Below the pieces are notes generated by a model. It did no database searches. It saw only the letters and a program-made list of their open reading frames with translations, and was not told the DNA's origin. The position numbers were made by a program, and so were the translations under genes. Of a DNA stretch of 64,000 nt, positions 1 through 10,180 are shown one piece after another; position 1 is the first letter of the stretch, and each line of letters starts with the position of its first letter. Source of the DNA: Aestuariibacter sp. A3R04 (GTDB taxonomy: Bacteria; Pseudomonadota; Gammaproteobacteria; Enterobacterales; Alteromonadaceae); NCBI RefSeq assembly GCF_018860805.1, contig NZ_JAHKQR010000011.1, positions 259,341 through 323,340 on the forward strand, written 5' to 3'.

Positions 1-25
1 GAATCCTTCCACACGCGCCATATTG

Positions 26-52
26 AAAGCCCACCATTTGGTGGGCTTTTTT
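26..52 (+). terminator. Rho-independent terminator of an upstream gene outside the window
   Basis: An 11-bp inverted repeat (26-36 and 39-49, GCCCACC core) is followed by a T-run. It probably ends a gene lying before the window. Nothing else coding is seen before oadG. Confidence 0.85.
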
Positions 53-132
53 GTTTCCGTTTCAAGCATTTTCATTTTCTTTTATTCATTCCTCTTTACC
101 CTGTATTTGGGGCGATGAATTGTCCCTGCCTG

Positions 133-146
133 CACTGAATTCAGTG
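133..146. promoter_or_regulatory. 14-bp palindrome upstream of oadG
   Basis: CACTGAATTCAGTG is a perfect palindrome about 110 bp before the oadG start. It could be an operator for the oadGAB operon, but I do not recognise the regulator and a chance palindrome is possible. Confidence 0.25.
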
Positions 147-257
147 AATTACAATTCAATATTTTTGTCTATTTATGCATAATTACTACCTTTTATTCAT
201 TGTCTTTGGCTTTTTATCGTGTTACTTATTCACAACTCGATTAAAAAGGTACGTGTT

Positions 258-515
258 ATGGATTCAACTTCATTGGCCGGGCCCCTCACGGAAGCTGCTT
301 CACTGATGCTCACGGGAATGGGGTTCGTGTTTGCATTTCTCGCGCTGCTGATTGGTGGGGTCAAAGGTATAGCATGGTTTTGTACGCGCTTTCCCGGGCC
401 TGAGGCGCCGACAGCGCCATTGAGGAAATCGGCGTCTGTGGTGAATGATGGCGTCGATCAACCTACGTTGGCGGCGATAACCGCAGCTATTCATCAGCAC
501 CGAACGAATAAATAA
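258..515 (+). CDS. oadG: Oxaloacetate decarboxylase gamma subunit
   Basis: Small membrane subunit that holds together the Na+-pumping decarboxylase; it links the biotin carrier subunit OadA to the membrane subunit OadB. The 85-residue product has one membrane helix at about residues 14-36 and a hydrophilic, Pro/Ala-containing cytoplasmic tail, the usual OadG layout. I chose the ATG at 258 because AAAGGT lies just upstream; an in-frame TTG at 219 would add an unlikely leader. It is 20 bp before oadA in the oadGAB operon. The family is poorly conserved, so the call rests partly on context. Confidence 0.85.
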   Translation: MDSTSLAGPLTEAASLMLTGMGFVFAFLALLIGGVKGIAWFCTRFPGPEAPTAPLRKSASVVNDGVDQPTLAAITAAIHQHRTNK

Positions 516-535
516 AATTGGAAAGAGGAATTGTC

Positions 536-2329
536 ATGTCTAAGCCGTTGGCTCTCACGGAATTAGTTTTGCGGGATGCGCATCAGTCGCTACTTGCGAC
601 CCGTCTGCGATTGGAAGATATGCTTCCCATTGCTAGTAAACTCGATGATGCAGGCTTTTGGTCGGTAGAGTCTTGGGGAGGCGCAACTTTTGATGCATGT
701 ATTCGGTATCTCGGTGAAGACCCTTGGGAGCGTATCCGGGCTTTGAAACAAGCAATGCCGAAGACGAAGCAACAAATGTTACTGCGCGGTCAGAATCTCT
801 TGGGGTATCGTCACTATGCCGATGACGTGGTGACTAAATTTGTAGAGCGAGCCCACGACAACGGCGTAGACGTTTTCCGTATTTTCGACGCTATGAACGA
901 CGTGCGCAATCTCAGCACAGCCGTTAAAGCGGCCATTGCATGCGGTGCCCATGCACAAGGTACCATTTCTTACACTATCAGTCCGGTGCACACCATTGAT
1001 GGCTGGGTGGATATGGCGAAACAATTGGAAGACATGGGCGTTCATTCCATTTGTATTAAAGATATGGCCGGGCTTCTTAAGCCATATGAATGCGAGACTC
1101 TCATTACTCGGTTGAAACAGACCGTAGACGTACCCCTTGCCATGCAGTGTCATGCCACCACTGGGCTGAGTACGGCGACTTACCAAAAAGCCATTGATGC
1201 AGGTATTGATATGCTCGATACGGCTATTTCTTCGATGAGCATGACCTATGGACACACCGCAACTGAGACCGTGGTTTCAACGCTGGAAAATACGCCTCGT
1301 GATACCGGGTTGTCATTGGAGGGCTTGGAAGAAATTGCTGCTTATTTTCGCGATGTTCGTAAAAAGTATGCCCAGTTTGAGGGCAGCTTAAAAGGCGTGG
1401 ATGCGCGCATTTTATTGGCACAGGTTCCGGGCGGCATGCTAACTAATATGGAGAGTCAGCTAAAGGAGCAAGGCGCTGCAGATAAGTTTGATGAAGTACT
1501 GAAAGAAATTCCGCGGGTTCGTGAAGATCTCGGTTTTATCCCCTTAGTTACCCCCACGTCGCAAATCGTGGGAACCCAGGCAGTACTGAACGTATTAACG
1601 GGCGAGCGCTATAAAAGTATTTCAAAAGAAACTGCTGGCGTCTTAAAGGGAGAGTACGGCGCAACAGCTGCGCCCGTTAATGAGGCCTTGCAGGCCCGGG
1701 TTCTCGACGGTGGAGAACCCATTACTTGCCGTCCTGCTGATCTGATTGAATCAGAAATGGAAAAGCTTAGCGAAGAGCTGCGTGAACTTGCTCAAGACAA
1801 GGGCTTTACTCTGGCTAACGAAAGCGTTGATGACGTTCTGACCTACGCGCTGTTTCCTCAGATCGGTCTTAAATTCCTTGAGAACAGAGGAAACCCGGAG
1901 GCATTTGAACCCGCTCCGGGCAGTGAAACCGCCGAATCGGAAGTTTTATCACAATCGCGGCAACCTACCGCAAACACACCGCAAAACGCAGCATATGATG
2001 TGAAAGTTGATGGCAAAATTTACCATGTGGAAGTGGCAGAATCCGGCGCGTTAAGTAGCGTTACACCGGTGTTGACATCACCAAAATCAGCATCAGACAC
2101 CGCGCCTGCCGCAACAGGCGCAAGTATCGATGCACCGCTATCCGGCAATGTATTTAAGGTGCTGGTGGCAGAAGGTGACACTGTTGAGAACGGCGATGTT
2201 GTGATTATTCTCGAAGCAATGAAAATGGAAACGGAAATCCGCTCGGCATTCGATGGTGTAGTAGGCCGTATAGCCGTGAAAGAAGGTGATGCGGTTTCCA
2301 GTGGTCAACAGTTAATTGGGCTTAACTAA
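536..2329 (+). CDS. oadA: Oxaloacetate decarboxylase alpha subunit (carboxyltransferase plus biotin carrier)
   Basis: Moves the carboxyl group of oxaloacetate onto its own biotin; OadB then decarboxylates carboxybiotin and pumps Na+. The 597-residue product has an N-terminal carboxyltransferase TIM barrel (LRDAHQSL near residue 12; metal-site region around MQCHATTG), a conserved PYC/OadA middle domain, a Pro/Ala/Ser-rich linker near 460-520, and a C-terminal biotinyl domain with the EAMKMET motif carrying the modified lysine. The start at 536 has AAAGAGGA upstream and gives the usual N-terminus. Its stop overlaps oadB by one base. The three genes together predict a Na+ pump suited to marine life. 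Confidence 0.96.
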   Translation: MSKPLALTELVLRDAHQSLLATRLRLEDMLPIASKLDDAGFWSVESWGGATFDACIRYLGEDPWERIRALKQAMPKTKQQMLLRGQNLLGYRHYADDVVTKFVERAHDNGVDVFRIFDAMNDVRNLSTAVKAAIACGAHAQGTISYTISPVHTIDGWVDMAKQLEDMGVHSICIKDMAGLLKPYECETLITRLKQTVDVPLAMQCHATTGLSTATYQKAIDAGIDMLDTAISSMSMTYGHTATETVVSTLENTPRDTGLSLEGLEEIAAYFRDVRKKYAQFEGSLKGVDARILLAQVPGGMLTNMESQLKEQGAADKFDEVLKEIPRVREDLGFIPLVTPTSQIVGTQAVLNVLTGERYKSISKETAGVLKGEYGATAAPVNEALQARVLDGGEPITCRPADLIESEMEKLSEELRELAQDKGFTLANESVDDVLTYALFPQIGLKFLENRGNPEAFEPAPGSETAESEVLSQSRQPTANTPQNAAYDVKVDGKIYHVEVAESGALSSVTPVLTSPKSASDTAPAATGASIDAPLSGNVFKVLVAEGDTVENGDVVIILEAMKMETEIRSAFDGVVGRIAVKEGDAVSSGQQLIGLN

Positions 2330-3459
2330 TGGATAAACTGTCTATCTTGTGGGACAGCACCGCGCTGGCTCATTTTCAGAGTGGTCAGCTCATTATGATG
2401 GGTGTGGGTTTACTGTTACTTTACTTGGCAATCGTAAAGAGGTTTGAACCGCTATTACTCTTGCCCATTGGCTTTGGTGCTTTGTTGACGAATATTCCGC
2501 TGGCCGGATTCAATGAACCCGGCGGATTGCTTTATTACATCTATGAGGTGGGTATTCATTCTGGTGTTTTTCCTCTGCTTATTTTCATGGGGGTAGGGGC
2601 AATGACGGATTTCGGTGCTCTTATTGCCAACCCGCGTATGCTATTGCTAGGTGCCGCCGCGCAATTTGGTATCTTTGCTACCCTGTTCGGCGCGATTTCT
2701 CTCAATTTCTTACCGGGCTTCGATTTTACCCTCAAAGACGCCAGCGCCATTGCCATTATTGGGGGCGCTGATGGACCCACTGCAATCTTCTTGGCATCCA
2801 GACTGTCGCCGGATTTACTCGGAGCAATCGCGGTGGCAGCGTATTCATATATGGCATTGGTGCCGATTATTCAGCCACCTATAATGAAAGCTCTGACATC
2901 TGAGGAAGAAAGAAAAATCGAAATGGCCCAATTGCGTCCGGTGTCGCAACGGGAAAAAATCATCTTTCCCTTAGCTGTGCTGATCTTAACTATTTTATTT
3001 TTACCGTCGGCTACACCTTTGGTGGGTATGTTCTGTTTTGGTAATCTCATGCGCGAGTGTGGTGTGGTTGATAGATTGTCGAAAACAGCACAAAACGAAT
3101 TGATAAACATCGTAACTATTTTCCTTGGACTGGCAGTTGGTTCTAAGCTGTCAGCGGATAAATTTCTCACGTTGGAAACATTGGGTATCCTCGGTTTAGG
3201 TGCCATTGCGTTTGCCATCGGCACCGCTGCGGGTGTGTTAATGGCTAAGTTGATGAACAAACTCAGTGGCGGTGGCATCAATCCCCTCATAGGGGCTGCC
3301 GGCGTGAGCGCAGTCCCCATGGCTGCTAGGGTCGTAAACAAGGTTGGTTTGCAAAGTAACCCGCATAACTTTTTGCTCATGCATGCCATGGGACCAAACG
3401 TTGCAGGGGTTTTAGGTTCGGCAGTTGCCGCGGGTATCCTGTTGGCGCTGGTTGGGTGA
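2329..3459 (+). CDS. oadB: Oxaloacetate decarboxylase beta subunit, Na+-pumping membrane carboxybiotin decarboxylase
   Basis: Integral membrane subunit that decarboxylates carboxybiotin and exports Na+. The 376-residue product is of normal length for the family, with many hydrophobic helices and the conserved [12 protein letters not shown] stretch near residue 145 that includes the ion-binding aspartate, plus the later [14 protein letters not shown] and MGPNVAG segments. It starts on the last base of the oadA stop codon, so translation is probably coupled. It is the last gene of the operon, followed by a terminator shared with the opposing sap operon. Confidence 0.96.
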   Translation: MDKLSILWDSTALAHFQSGQLIMMGVGLLLLYLAIVKRFEPLLLLPIGFGALLTNIPLAGFNEPGGLLYYIYEVGIHSGVFPLLIFMGVGAMTDFGALIANPRMLLLGAAAQFGIFATLFGAISLNFLPGFDFTLKDASAIAIIGGADGPTAIFLASRLSPDLLGAIAVAAYSYMALVPIIQPPIMKALTSEEERKIEMAQLRPVSQREKIIFPLAVLILTILFLPSATPLVGMFCFGNLMRECGVVDRLSKTAQNELINIVTIFLGLAVGSKLSADKFLTLETLGILGLGAIAFAIGTAAGVLMAKLMNKLSGGGINPLIGAAGVSAVPMAARVVNKVGLQSNPHNFLLMHAMGPNVAGVLGSAVAAGILLALVG

Positions 3460-3503
3460 TACAGCTTAGATAAATACAGTTTGCCAATGCGTAACAATGG
3501 TAG

Positions 3504-3529
3504 AAAGGTAGCTTTGAGCTACCTTTTTT
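3504..3529. terminator. Bidirectional terminator between oadB and sapF
   Basis: A 9-bp stem (AAGGTAGCT / AGCTACCTT) is followed by T's on the plus strand and preceded by A's, so it can end both the oad operon and the opposing pspF-sap transcript. It reaches the sapF stop codon. Confidence 0.8.
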
Positions 3530-4343
3530 ACTCTACAGACGTAATGGTTTGTTGCGGCACCAGCGATTGGTACGCCTGGATCAGTTTTTTAGTCATTTCA
3601 TGCTGAGGCCAGCGAAACAGTGTTTCGGTTTTCCCAGATTCAACGATATACCCATTTTCCATAACGATGATGCGATCGGCAATGTGCCTGACAATGCCCA
3701 AATTATGTGAAATAAAAATAAAAGCCAAGCCAAATTCCCGTTGTAAAGACAATATGAGGTTTACGGTTTGGGAACGCACCGATGGATCGAGGGCTGCAAA
3801 GGGTTCATCGGCCACCAGTATTTTTGGCTGTAAGATCATTGCCCGAGCAATAGCTACCCGTTGTTGCTGACCGTCAGAGAGCATATGCCGGTAAAAATAG
3901 TAGTGATCTCGCAGCAGGCCCACTTTTACCAAGGTTTCTTCTATCAGCCGTTTTCGTTGCGCTTCAGGGAGTGCGGTATTTAACTTTAGGGGCTCATCCA
4001 GTATTTTTCCCACCGGAATTCCGGGGTTCATTGCCTCTGTGCTATGCTGAAAAATCATCCTTATATCGTTGCTGCTGTTATAGGTTTTTGTCGATTTTTT
4101 TTTCGCCGCATTATAGGTAACATTGCTGAGAAAAATTTCTCCGGCGTCCGCTTTTACCGCACCCACTAAAAGTTTGGCTAAAAGGGATTTTCCCGAGCGG
4201 TTTTCTCCAATAATCGCTATGGTTTCGCCGCGTTTTACACTTAGCTCTATGGGACCAAGGGAGAACACTTCCGGTTTCTTTAGCCACCGTTTCTGGTCAC
4301 TGTGCTTAAATGTCAGGCCGCTGACATGCATGATCTCACTCAT
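3528..4343 (-). CDS. sapF: Peptide/polyamine ABC transporter ATPase SapF
   Basis: One of the two ATPases of the SapABCDF transporter, tied to antimicrobial peptide resistance in Salmonella and putrescine export in E. coli. The 271-residue product has Walker A GENRSGKS, a modified signature LSDGQQQR, Walker B ILVADEP and the H-loop FISHN. It is the last gene of the leftward unit and overlaps sapD by 4 bases. All catalytic motifs are present, so SapF is probably the better ATPase of the pair. Confidence 0.92.
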   Translation of the reverse strand: MSEIMHVSGLTFKHSDQKRWLKKPEVFSLGPIELSVKRGETIAIIGENRSGKSLLAKLLVGAVKADAGEIFLSNVTYNAAKKKSTKTYNSSNDIRMIFQHSTEAMNPGIPVGKILDEPLKLNTALPEAQRKRLIEETLVKVGLLRDHYYFYRHMLSDGQQQRVAIARAMILQPKILVADEPFAALDPSVRSQTVNLILSLQREFGLAFIFISHNLGIVRHIADRIIVMENGYIVESGKTETLFRWPQHEMTKKLIQAYQSLVPQQTITSVE

Positions 4344-5335
4344 AATTTATCCATGTGCAAAGGAAAGTGACAACTGTAAGTATGATCGTGGATCCGGCGA
4401 ACACTGGGTGTGGTGACACAGGCACGTTGAGCTCGAGGACATCGCGGTCCCAGACGACAGCCGATGGGGACGTGTTGTAACGAGGGGATTGTGCCATCGA
4501 GGGCTGGCAGTACTGACTTAGGCGGTAAATCGTTTCTAAAGCTTGGCGCGCTGTCCAACAGAGCCTTCGTATAGGGGTGCAATGGACGTTTGCGGATGTG
4601 CTTCATACGCCCGGATTCAACCGTTTGACCACAATACAGTACTGTCATGGTATGGGACATACTGGCAATGGCTAACAAATCATGGCTGACAAAAAGAATG
4701 GACAAAGACTTGGTTTGATTTAAGCGTGTTAGAAGCTTCAATACTTTTGTTTTTGTTGTGGTTTCCATGCCGCGGGTCGGATCATCGGCAATCAATAATT
4801 TGGGCTGTGAAATGAGTGCCATGGCAATCATAAACTTTTGCCCAATATCGGTAGGAACCTGATGGGGATAGGCATTGAGATAATGCTTGTGGTGTTTGAT
4901 ACCGACTTTGTGAACCGTACTTACAGCAGTTTTTTTCCGCGACTGACTGCGTTGCCAAAACCACTTTCCCTCAACTAATTCCCGCGGAACTGCCTCTTCT
5001 AGCTGCTCTCCTAGCGTGGCCGATGGATCCATGGCTGACGTTGGATCCTGAAATACCACACCGATATCCCGACGCATTAGTTCTCGCCGTTCTTTTTCGC
5101 TCATCGACAACATGCTTTTGCCGTTCCAGCTCATTCTGTCAGCAGTAACGTGCCATTGGGCAGGTAAAGACCCTGATATGGCTTGAACCATCAGACTTTT
5201 ACCCGAACCAGATTCACCCACCAATGCACGAATTTCTCCACTGTTCACCGTTAGGTTAACCTTATCGAGGGCTTTCACCCGGTTGCCACCGTTGTCGATT
5301 TCCAGCGTTAAATTTTTGATATCGAGCATGGGCAT
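4340..5335 (-). CDS. sapD: Peptide/polyamine ABC transporter ATPase SapD
   Basis: Second ATPase of the Sap transporter. The 331-residue product has Walker A GESGSGKS, an H-loop FVSHD and the Cys-rich oligopeptide-transporter C-terminus (GCRLGPRCPRAQRAC). Two ATPase motifs look degenerate: the signature region reads VPTDIGQK instead of LSGGQ, and Walker B ends ADDPT, with Asp in place of the catalytic Glu. E. coli SapD also has a weak signature, so partial asymmetry is normal, but the Glu-to-Asp change points to a weak site. It overlaps sapF and touches sapC. Confidence 0.92.
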   Translation of the reverse strand: MPMLDIKNLTLEIDNGGNRVKALDKVNLTVNSGEIRALVGESGSGKSLMVQAISGSLPAQWHVTADRMSWNGKSMLSMSEKERRELMRRDIGVVFQDPTSAMDPSATLGEQLEEAVPRELVEGKWFWQRSQSRKKTAVSTVHKVGIKHHKHYLNAYPHQVPTDIGQKFMIAMALISQPKLLIADDPTRGMETTTKTKVLKLLTRLNQTKSLSILFVSHDLLAIASMSHTMTVLYCGQTVESGRMKHIRKRPLHPYTKALLDSAPSFRNDLPPKSVLPALDGTIPSLQHVPIGCRLGPRCPRAQRACVTTPSVRRIHDHTYSCHFPLHMDKL

Positions 5336-6255
5336 TAGTGGGTTAACCTCTTTCTTAGTGCCGAACGCAAACCATCACCAACGACATTGATGGCGAGTAC
5401 CATAAGAAAAATAGTGAGTCCAGGCAGTGCAACATTCCACGGCGCAATATAGGCGACATCCAGACCATCAGCGAGAATAACGCCAAGTTCGGGCAGGGGA
5501 GGCTGAGCACCTAAGTTGAGAAATCCCAGTGCAGAGATGTCTATCACAGCAATAGACAGCGCCAGAGACCCCTGAACCACCAACATTTCGATCATGTTTG
5601 GCAGGATAGAGTGAAAAAACAATTGTTGAGGGTTTGCGCCGTCAAGTTTAGATGCCAGCACATATTCTTTCTTCATTTCAGTTCGTACAAACGAACGGGT
5701 GTGGTGAATGAACTGGGGAATGAGTGCCAAGGTTATAGCCCACATACTGTTCACCAAGCCGGTGCCCAATATTGCGACAATTATTATTGCAATTAGTAAA
5801 GTTGGAATGGCCATCAACGCATCAAGGGTGTGATTGATAACACTGGATCTGACACCACTGGTCATGCCGGCAACTGTGCCAATAGATACACCTATGAGCA
5901 TGGCGATAAGTACCAGTAATATGGCCGAACCGAACGTCACTTGACATCCTGCCAGAATACGGGAAAAAACATCGCGTCCCAGGGCATCCGTACCGAACAG
6001 GTGAGAAATCGTGCCGTTGGCCTCCCAACTAGGGGGAACCAATAACGCGTCGATATTTTGCTGCAACGGATCATAGGGAGCGACCAAGGGACCAAATACA
6101 GAAATGAAGAAAAACAAACCCAGTACAATGAAGCCTGTGAAAGCAATGTGACTAGCACGGAATTCCTGCCAGGTGCGCTGCCAGGGAGTAGGCTGTGACT
6201 CTTCTTGATAGAGGTTAAATTGCGCCACGTTCGTATTTTTCCCTGCTTGGATCAA
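5335..6255 (-). CDS. sapC: Sap transporter permease SapC
   Basis: Inner-membrane permease of the DppC/OppC type. The 306-residue product has a cytoplasmic N-terminus, one helix near 35-55, the periplasmic segment with GTDALGRDVFSR and a five-helix core with the EAA-type loop (KLDGANPQQLFFHSILPN) that contacts the ATPases. The start overlaps the end of sapB by 41 bases, longer than usual, but no better start follows. Confidence 0.93.
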   Translation of the reverse strand: MIQAGKNTNVAQFNLYQEESQPTPWQRTWQEFRASHIAFTGFIVLGLFFFISVFGPLVAPYDPLQQNIDALLVPPSWEANGTISHLFGTDALGRDVFSRILAGCQVTFGSAILLVLIAMLIGVSIGTVAGMTSGVRSSVINHTLDALMAIPTLLIAIIIVAILGTGLVNSMWAITLALIPQFIHHTRSFVRTEMKKEYVLASKLDGANPQQLFFHSILPNMIEMLVVQGSLALSIAVIDISALGFLNLGAQPPLPELGVILADGLDVAYIAPWNVALPGLTIFLMVLAINVVGDGLRSALRKRLTH

Positions 6256-7246
6256 TTAGCCGATTAAATAAATCAATTAGTATAGTAAAACTGATCACCA
6301 CGGTGGCAACTGCGAGCATTCCCACCCTTAGCGCCGGGTAATCGCGTTGATAAATAGCCTGAATAAGCCAGTTGCCAATTCCCGGCCATGAAAAAAGGGT
6401 TTCCACGATCATTGCATTGGTGATAAGCGTGGTGATTTGGATAGCCATAAGAGGAAGAATGGGCAAAAGCGCATTGCGCAGGATATGTTGGAAGAAAATT
6501 TTCCTTTTCGATAGTCCCCTGGATTCTGCAGCGGCGATATATGGGCTTTTTAGCACATCAATTACCGAACGACGGGTGATTCTTATCATTGAAGCGGTAC
6601 TGATTAACGCAATAGAAGCCGTTGGCAGGATTAAGTGATGCAGAGCATCGACAAACGCCAGACCACTATCAATATTGTCGGCAAGTAGTATGTCGATTAA
6701 CACAAAGCCAGATACATTCGGGACGTCAAATAACAAGCTTACCCGGCCGGACAAAGGCGCTATACCCAGTTCCAGACTGAAAATTAGAATAAACACTAAG
6801 GCTATCCAAAACACCGGAAACGAGTAGCTGACCATGCTTAGCGAATTAATGGTGTAATCCGTTTTAGTGTAGCTTTTCAACCCCGCATAACATCCTATTG
6901 GCACGCCTAAAAACAGTGCTGTAAGCAATGCATAGGTACTCAGTTCAATGGTCGCTGGCATGGCAACGGCAATTTCATCACGCAAAGGCAATCCTGAAAT
7001 AAAACTGTAACCCCAATTGCCCTGCAACAATTGCTGCACATAATATAAAAATTGGAACAAGTAGGGTTCATCCAGTTGATATTGTCGGATAAGGGCTTCA
7101 CGCTGAATTTCGTTGTGAGGGGTAATGCCTGTAAGGTTGACCAGCACGTCGCCGGGAAACAAATACGCCAGAGCAAACGACAATGCCGCCAGTACCAGTA
7201 GCGTGAGAACAAACAGGGTTGAGTAGCGAATGAGGATTTGCATCAC
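6215..7246 (-). CDS. sapB: Sap transporter permease SapB
   Basis: DppB/OppB-type permease that pairs with SapC. The 343-residue product begins with a membrane helix (residues 8-30), then a periplasmic loop and a five-helix transport core; the EAA loop reads AAESRGLSKRKIFFQHILRN. It overlaps sapA by 4 bases and sapC by 41, so the sap genes should be translated as one unit. Confidence 0.93.
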   Translation of the reverse strand: MMQILIRYSTLFVLTLLVLAALSFALAYLFPGDVLVNLTGITPHNEIQREALIRQYQLDEPYLFQFLYYVQQLLQGNWGYSFISGLPLRDEIAVAMPATIELSTYALLTALFLGVPIGCYAGLKSYTKTDYTINSLSMVSYSFPVFWIALVFILIFSLELGIAPLSGRVSLLFDVPNVSGFVLIDILLADNIDSGLAFVDALHHLILPTASIALISTASMIRITRRSVIDVLKSPYIAAAESRGLSKRKIFFQHILRNALLPILPLMAIQITTLITNAMIVETLFSWPGIGNWLIQAIYQRDYPALRVGMLAVATVVISFTILIDLFNRLIDPSREKYERGAI

Positions 7247-8862
7247 AGCGATTTTGTCACTCCTGCAAACCGCACGCCGCCGTACGGATTGATGGTCATG
7301 CCTTTAAGGTTATTTCGATAAGCCTGATACCGATAAGCGTGAGCAATGGGTACTAAGGGGAGTTCGTTGTATAGTAGCCGGTTGACTTCGGCATAAATGG
7401 CTTTTCTGCGAACCAGATCCTGGGTTTGCAGCGCCTCGTCAATGAGTTGGTCGTATTCTCTGTTGCACCATCTCGCTCGATTCGTACCCGACGGAATCGC
7501 CCCGCAACTAAGTAACGGGCGATAGAAGTTGTCCGGATCGCCATTGTCTGCAGACCAGCCAATAAGTACGGAGTCGTGCAGACCTTCGCGGAGGTGGCGA
7601 CGAAAGGTTGTCCAGTCATAGGTAACAATGTCGACTTGGATATCAACGGCAGAGAGATAGCGCTGAATAAGCTCCGCCATTTTTACTGCGTTGGGGTTGT
7701 AGGCTCGTTCTACGGGCATTGCCCAAATGGTCATAGTAAAACCAGGTTCTATTCCGGCTTCATCAAGGAGTTTTCGTGCTAACACCGGGTTGTAGCCGGT
7801 GTCTTCTGCGTCACTTTGAAATGCCCAACTAGCTGCGGGTAAAAGCGTTTTAGCCCGCGTGGCACTTTCAAAGTAAACCGCTTCGAGCAACGTATTTTTG
7901 TCGATAGCAAGAGCCAACGCTCTTCTTACACTAGGGTCATTAAATGGTGGTCTGTTAGTGTTAAAGGCCCAAAAACCCACGTTCAGCCCTGGCTTTTCAG
8001 ACAATGTGAGTTCTTCCCGGTTAACGATTATATCTAGTTCAGTTTGTGCTGGAAAGGCGATGGCGTCGCATTCACCTGTGATTAGTTTTGCCAGACGGAT
8101 AGAGCTCTTCGGGGTAATATCGTAAATCAGATGCTCACTATTACCCTCAGCTCCATGCCAGTAGTTCTCATGTTTATCAAAACGAATGAAATGGTCCTTG
8201 CGATAACTGACAAACTTAAATGGCCCAGTCCCTATGGGATAGTGATCGATGCGCTCGGGGGTGCCCCTGCTAAGCAGGTAATCTGCATATTCGGCAGACA
8301 GAATAACGGAAAAATCTGTGGCTAAATTGGCGAGAAAAGAACTGTCTTCACGTTTTAGGATAATTTCTACGCGATAGCCATTAATACGCCGCACTTCAAA
8401 GATATTATCGGCAATACCGAGGCTTTCAAAGTAAGGATAGCGGCCCCCTGAAACCGGGTGATACGGATTGCTGTCGTTGCGCCATCGATCGATACTAAAA
8501 ATAACATCGTCGGCGTTGAACGGACGGCTGGGCGTAAAATAGGCGGTTTCGTGAAAGGCAACATTTTTTTCGAGCTGAAAAGTATAAACTAAACCGTCGT
8601 CAGAGACTTTCCAACTACTTGCTAGGCTCGGGATAACCTGACCGGTATCCGGGTCGAAGTTAAGCAGACGGTTGTATAGCTGATGTGCAGTGGCGTCGGC
8701 AGTGGTGCTGGATGTGTCTGTCTGCGGATTAAAATTCACCGGATTACTCTCGGAGCAATAGATGATCCCAGACTGGTAAAAAGCCTCTCTTTCTGCTTTG
8801 TCACATCCTTGCAGTAACATCATGCCGGCCAGTCCCCACAGCCACCGAAGCCCTGTTTGCAA
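7243..8862 (-). CDS. sapA: Sap transporter substrate-binding lipoprotein SapA
   Basis: Extracytoplasmic solute-binding protein (SBP family 5) that delivers ligand to SapBC. The 539-residue product has the family signature region around residues 60-110 and ends with the usual NPYGGVRFAG segment. The N-terminus carries a lipobox, LLQGC, with the lipidated Cys at residue 20, so it should be a membrane-anchored lipoprotein rather than a free periplasmic protein. It starts 4 bp after pspF, which ties Sap expression to the phage-shock regulator gene. Confidence 0.92.
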   Translation of the reverse strand: MQTGLRWLWGLAGMMLLQGCDKAEREAFYQSGIIYCSESNPVNFNPQTDTSSTTADATAHQLYNRLLNFDPDTGQVIPSLASSWKVSDDGLVYTFQLEKNVAFHETAYFTPSRPFNADDVIFSIDRWRNDSNPYHPVSGGRYPYFESLGIADNIFEVRRINGYRVEIILKREDSSFLANLATDFSVILSAEYADYLLSRGTPERIDHYPIGTGPFKFVSYRKDHFIRFDKHENYWHGAEGNSEHLIYDITPKSSIRLAKLITGECDAIAFPAQTELDIIVNREELTLSEKPGLNVGFWAFNTNRPPFNDPSVRRALALAIDKNTLLEAVYFESATRAKTLLPAASWAFQSDAEDTGYNPVLARKLLDEAGIEPGFTMTIWAMPVERAYNPNAVKMAELIQRYLSAVDIQVDIVTYDWTTFRRHLREGLHDSVLIGWSADNGDPDNFYRPLLSCGAIPSGTNRARWCNREYDQLIDEALQTQDLVRRKAIYAEVNRLLYNELPLVPIAHAYRYQAYRNNLKGMTINPYGGVRFAGVTKSL

Positions 8863-8866
8863 TGTA

Positions 8867-9967
8867 TTACGCCTCCGCTGACTCTGTTGAAGAATCGAGT
8901 AGGTTGTACTTTTTAAGATATCCGCGAAGCTGATGATATGTCAGGCTTAGTTTTTCTGCAGTCTTTTTCTGATTAAATTGACTGTCTTCCAAAGCCTGTC
9001 GAATCATATCAATTTCATATTGCTGTGAACGCTCTTTTAAATCAATAGGGTATTCTGTTATCTGCGCGGGTTTTTCCACTGCCTGAGGAATTACAGGTGG
9101 GCTCTCAGGCTGGCTATCAGACAGGACACTATCGCTATTTGGCGTTGCTATCCGGTCTTGGGTTTTAATTCGACCCTTTGGCCTGAAGGGTGATTCAAAC
9201 GGATCCATAATGATTTCGTGAACCGGCAGGTGTGGGTTGTTACATCGGTATACCGCGCGCTCTACCACGTTCTTGAGTTCCCGGATGTTGCCCGGCCAGG
9301 GGTAGTCAAGCAGAGTACGGCGCGCTTTTTCTGTAAATCCACTAAATAGCTCCATTTCCAGTTCTCGTGCCATATTAATGGCAAAGTGCTCTGCTAGCAG
9401 AAGAATATCTTCTTTTCTCTCCCGCAGTGGCGGAATCGTAATAACATCGAAGGCGAGTCTGTCTAACAGGTCGGCGCGAAATTCACCGCTGTCAGCTAGC
9501 GCTGGAAGATCTTCATTGGTTGCAGCAATAAGTCTTACGTCGGTTTTTAGGGTTTTGGTTCCACCAACCCTTTCGAACTCCCCGTATTCAATGACTCTTA
9601 ATAGTTTTTCCTGAATGAGACCTGAGGTATTTGCCAGTTCATCGAGAAAAAGAGTGCCATTATGTGCGACTTCAAAACGGCCTTCCCGACGTTTTGCCGC
9701 GCCGGTAAATGCCCCGGCTTCGTAACCGAATAATTCACTTTCAAGCAGGTTTTCGTTAAGGGCCGCACAATTGAGTTTAACGTAGTTTTGATCCCAGCGT
9801 TGTGATAAAAAGTGCAGACGCGCAGCTATAAGTTCTTTACCCGTACCTCGCTCACCAATGACGAGTACGGGTTTATTGAGCGGAGCTATCTGGGAAATTT
9901 GCTCCAGTGTCTCAAGAAAACTGTTGGCCTGACCCAGCAAATTATCTTGTTGGCGAAATCTACTCAT
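8867..9967 (-). CDS. pspF: Phage shock protein operon activator PspF
   Basis: Sigma54 enhancer-binding protein that activates pspA and is held inactive by PspA. The 366-residue product has the AAA+ domain directly at the N-terminus with no sensor domain, as in PspF: Walker A GERGTGKE, the sigma54-contact loop GAFTGA, Walker B LFLDE, and a C-terminal Fis-type helix-turn-helix. A linker near 260-310 is longer than in the E. coli protein (325 aa). The start at 9967 (MSRFRQQDNLLG) fits family N-termini better than the ATG at 9979. It is divergent from pspA. Confidence 0.95.
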   Translation of the reverse strand: MSRFRQQDNLLGQANSFLETLEQISQIAPLNKPVLVIGERGTGKELIAARLHFLSQRWDQNYVKLNCAALNENLLESELFGYEAGAFTGAAKRREGRFEVAHNGTLFLDELANTSGLIQEKLLRVIEYGEFERVGGTKTLKTDVRLIAATNEDLPALADSGEFRADLLDRLAFDVITIPPLRERKEDILLLAEHFAINMARELEMELFSGFTEKARRTLLDYPWPGNIRELKNVVERAVYRCNNPHLPVHEIIMDPFESPFRPKGRIKTQDRIATPNSDSVLSDSQPESPPVIPQAVEKPAQITEYPIDLKERSQQYEIDMIRQALEDSQFNQKKTAEKLSLTYHQLRGYLKKYNLLDSSTESAEA

Positions 9968-10092
9968 GTAACCCCTCAATTGTTAGTCAATTCGACTAAT
10001 AATTAGTGTAGAAGAAAAAGGTGCGAGTTACGAGAACTATTTGTAGAGAATAAAACAACCATAATTTCAATAGATTATAAAATTTACCAATG

Positions 10093-10108
10093 TGGCAAGC
10101 TATTTGTA
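10093..10108 (+). promoter_or_regulatory. Sigma54-type promoter of pspABC
   Basis: TGGCAAG, four bases, then TTGTA matches the sigma54 -24/-12 pattern (TGGCA-N7-TTGC) except for the last base of the -12 element. It lies about 75 bp before pspA and faces away from pspF, the activator expected to bind upstream at about 9990-10080. Confidence 0.7.
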
Positions 10109-10180
10109 TAGTAAGTATTAGAGTTAAACGCATCCATGCTGCCACAGCATGTTTATTAACACGAGCTAGAGGTAATTATT

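Noticed and set aside
2871..3497. Open frame of 208 codons on the minus strand across oadB
   Set aside because: It is antisense to a strongly conserved gene, has no family features and arises from codon bias in oadB.
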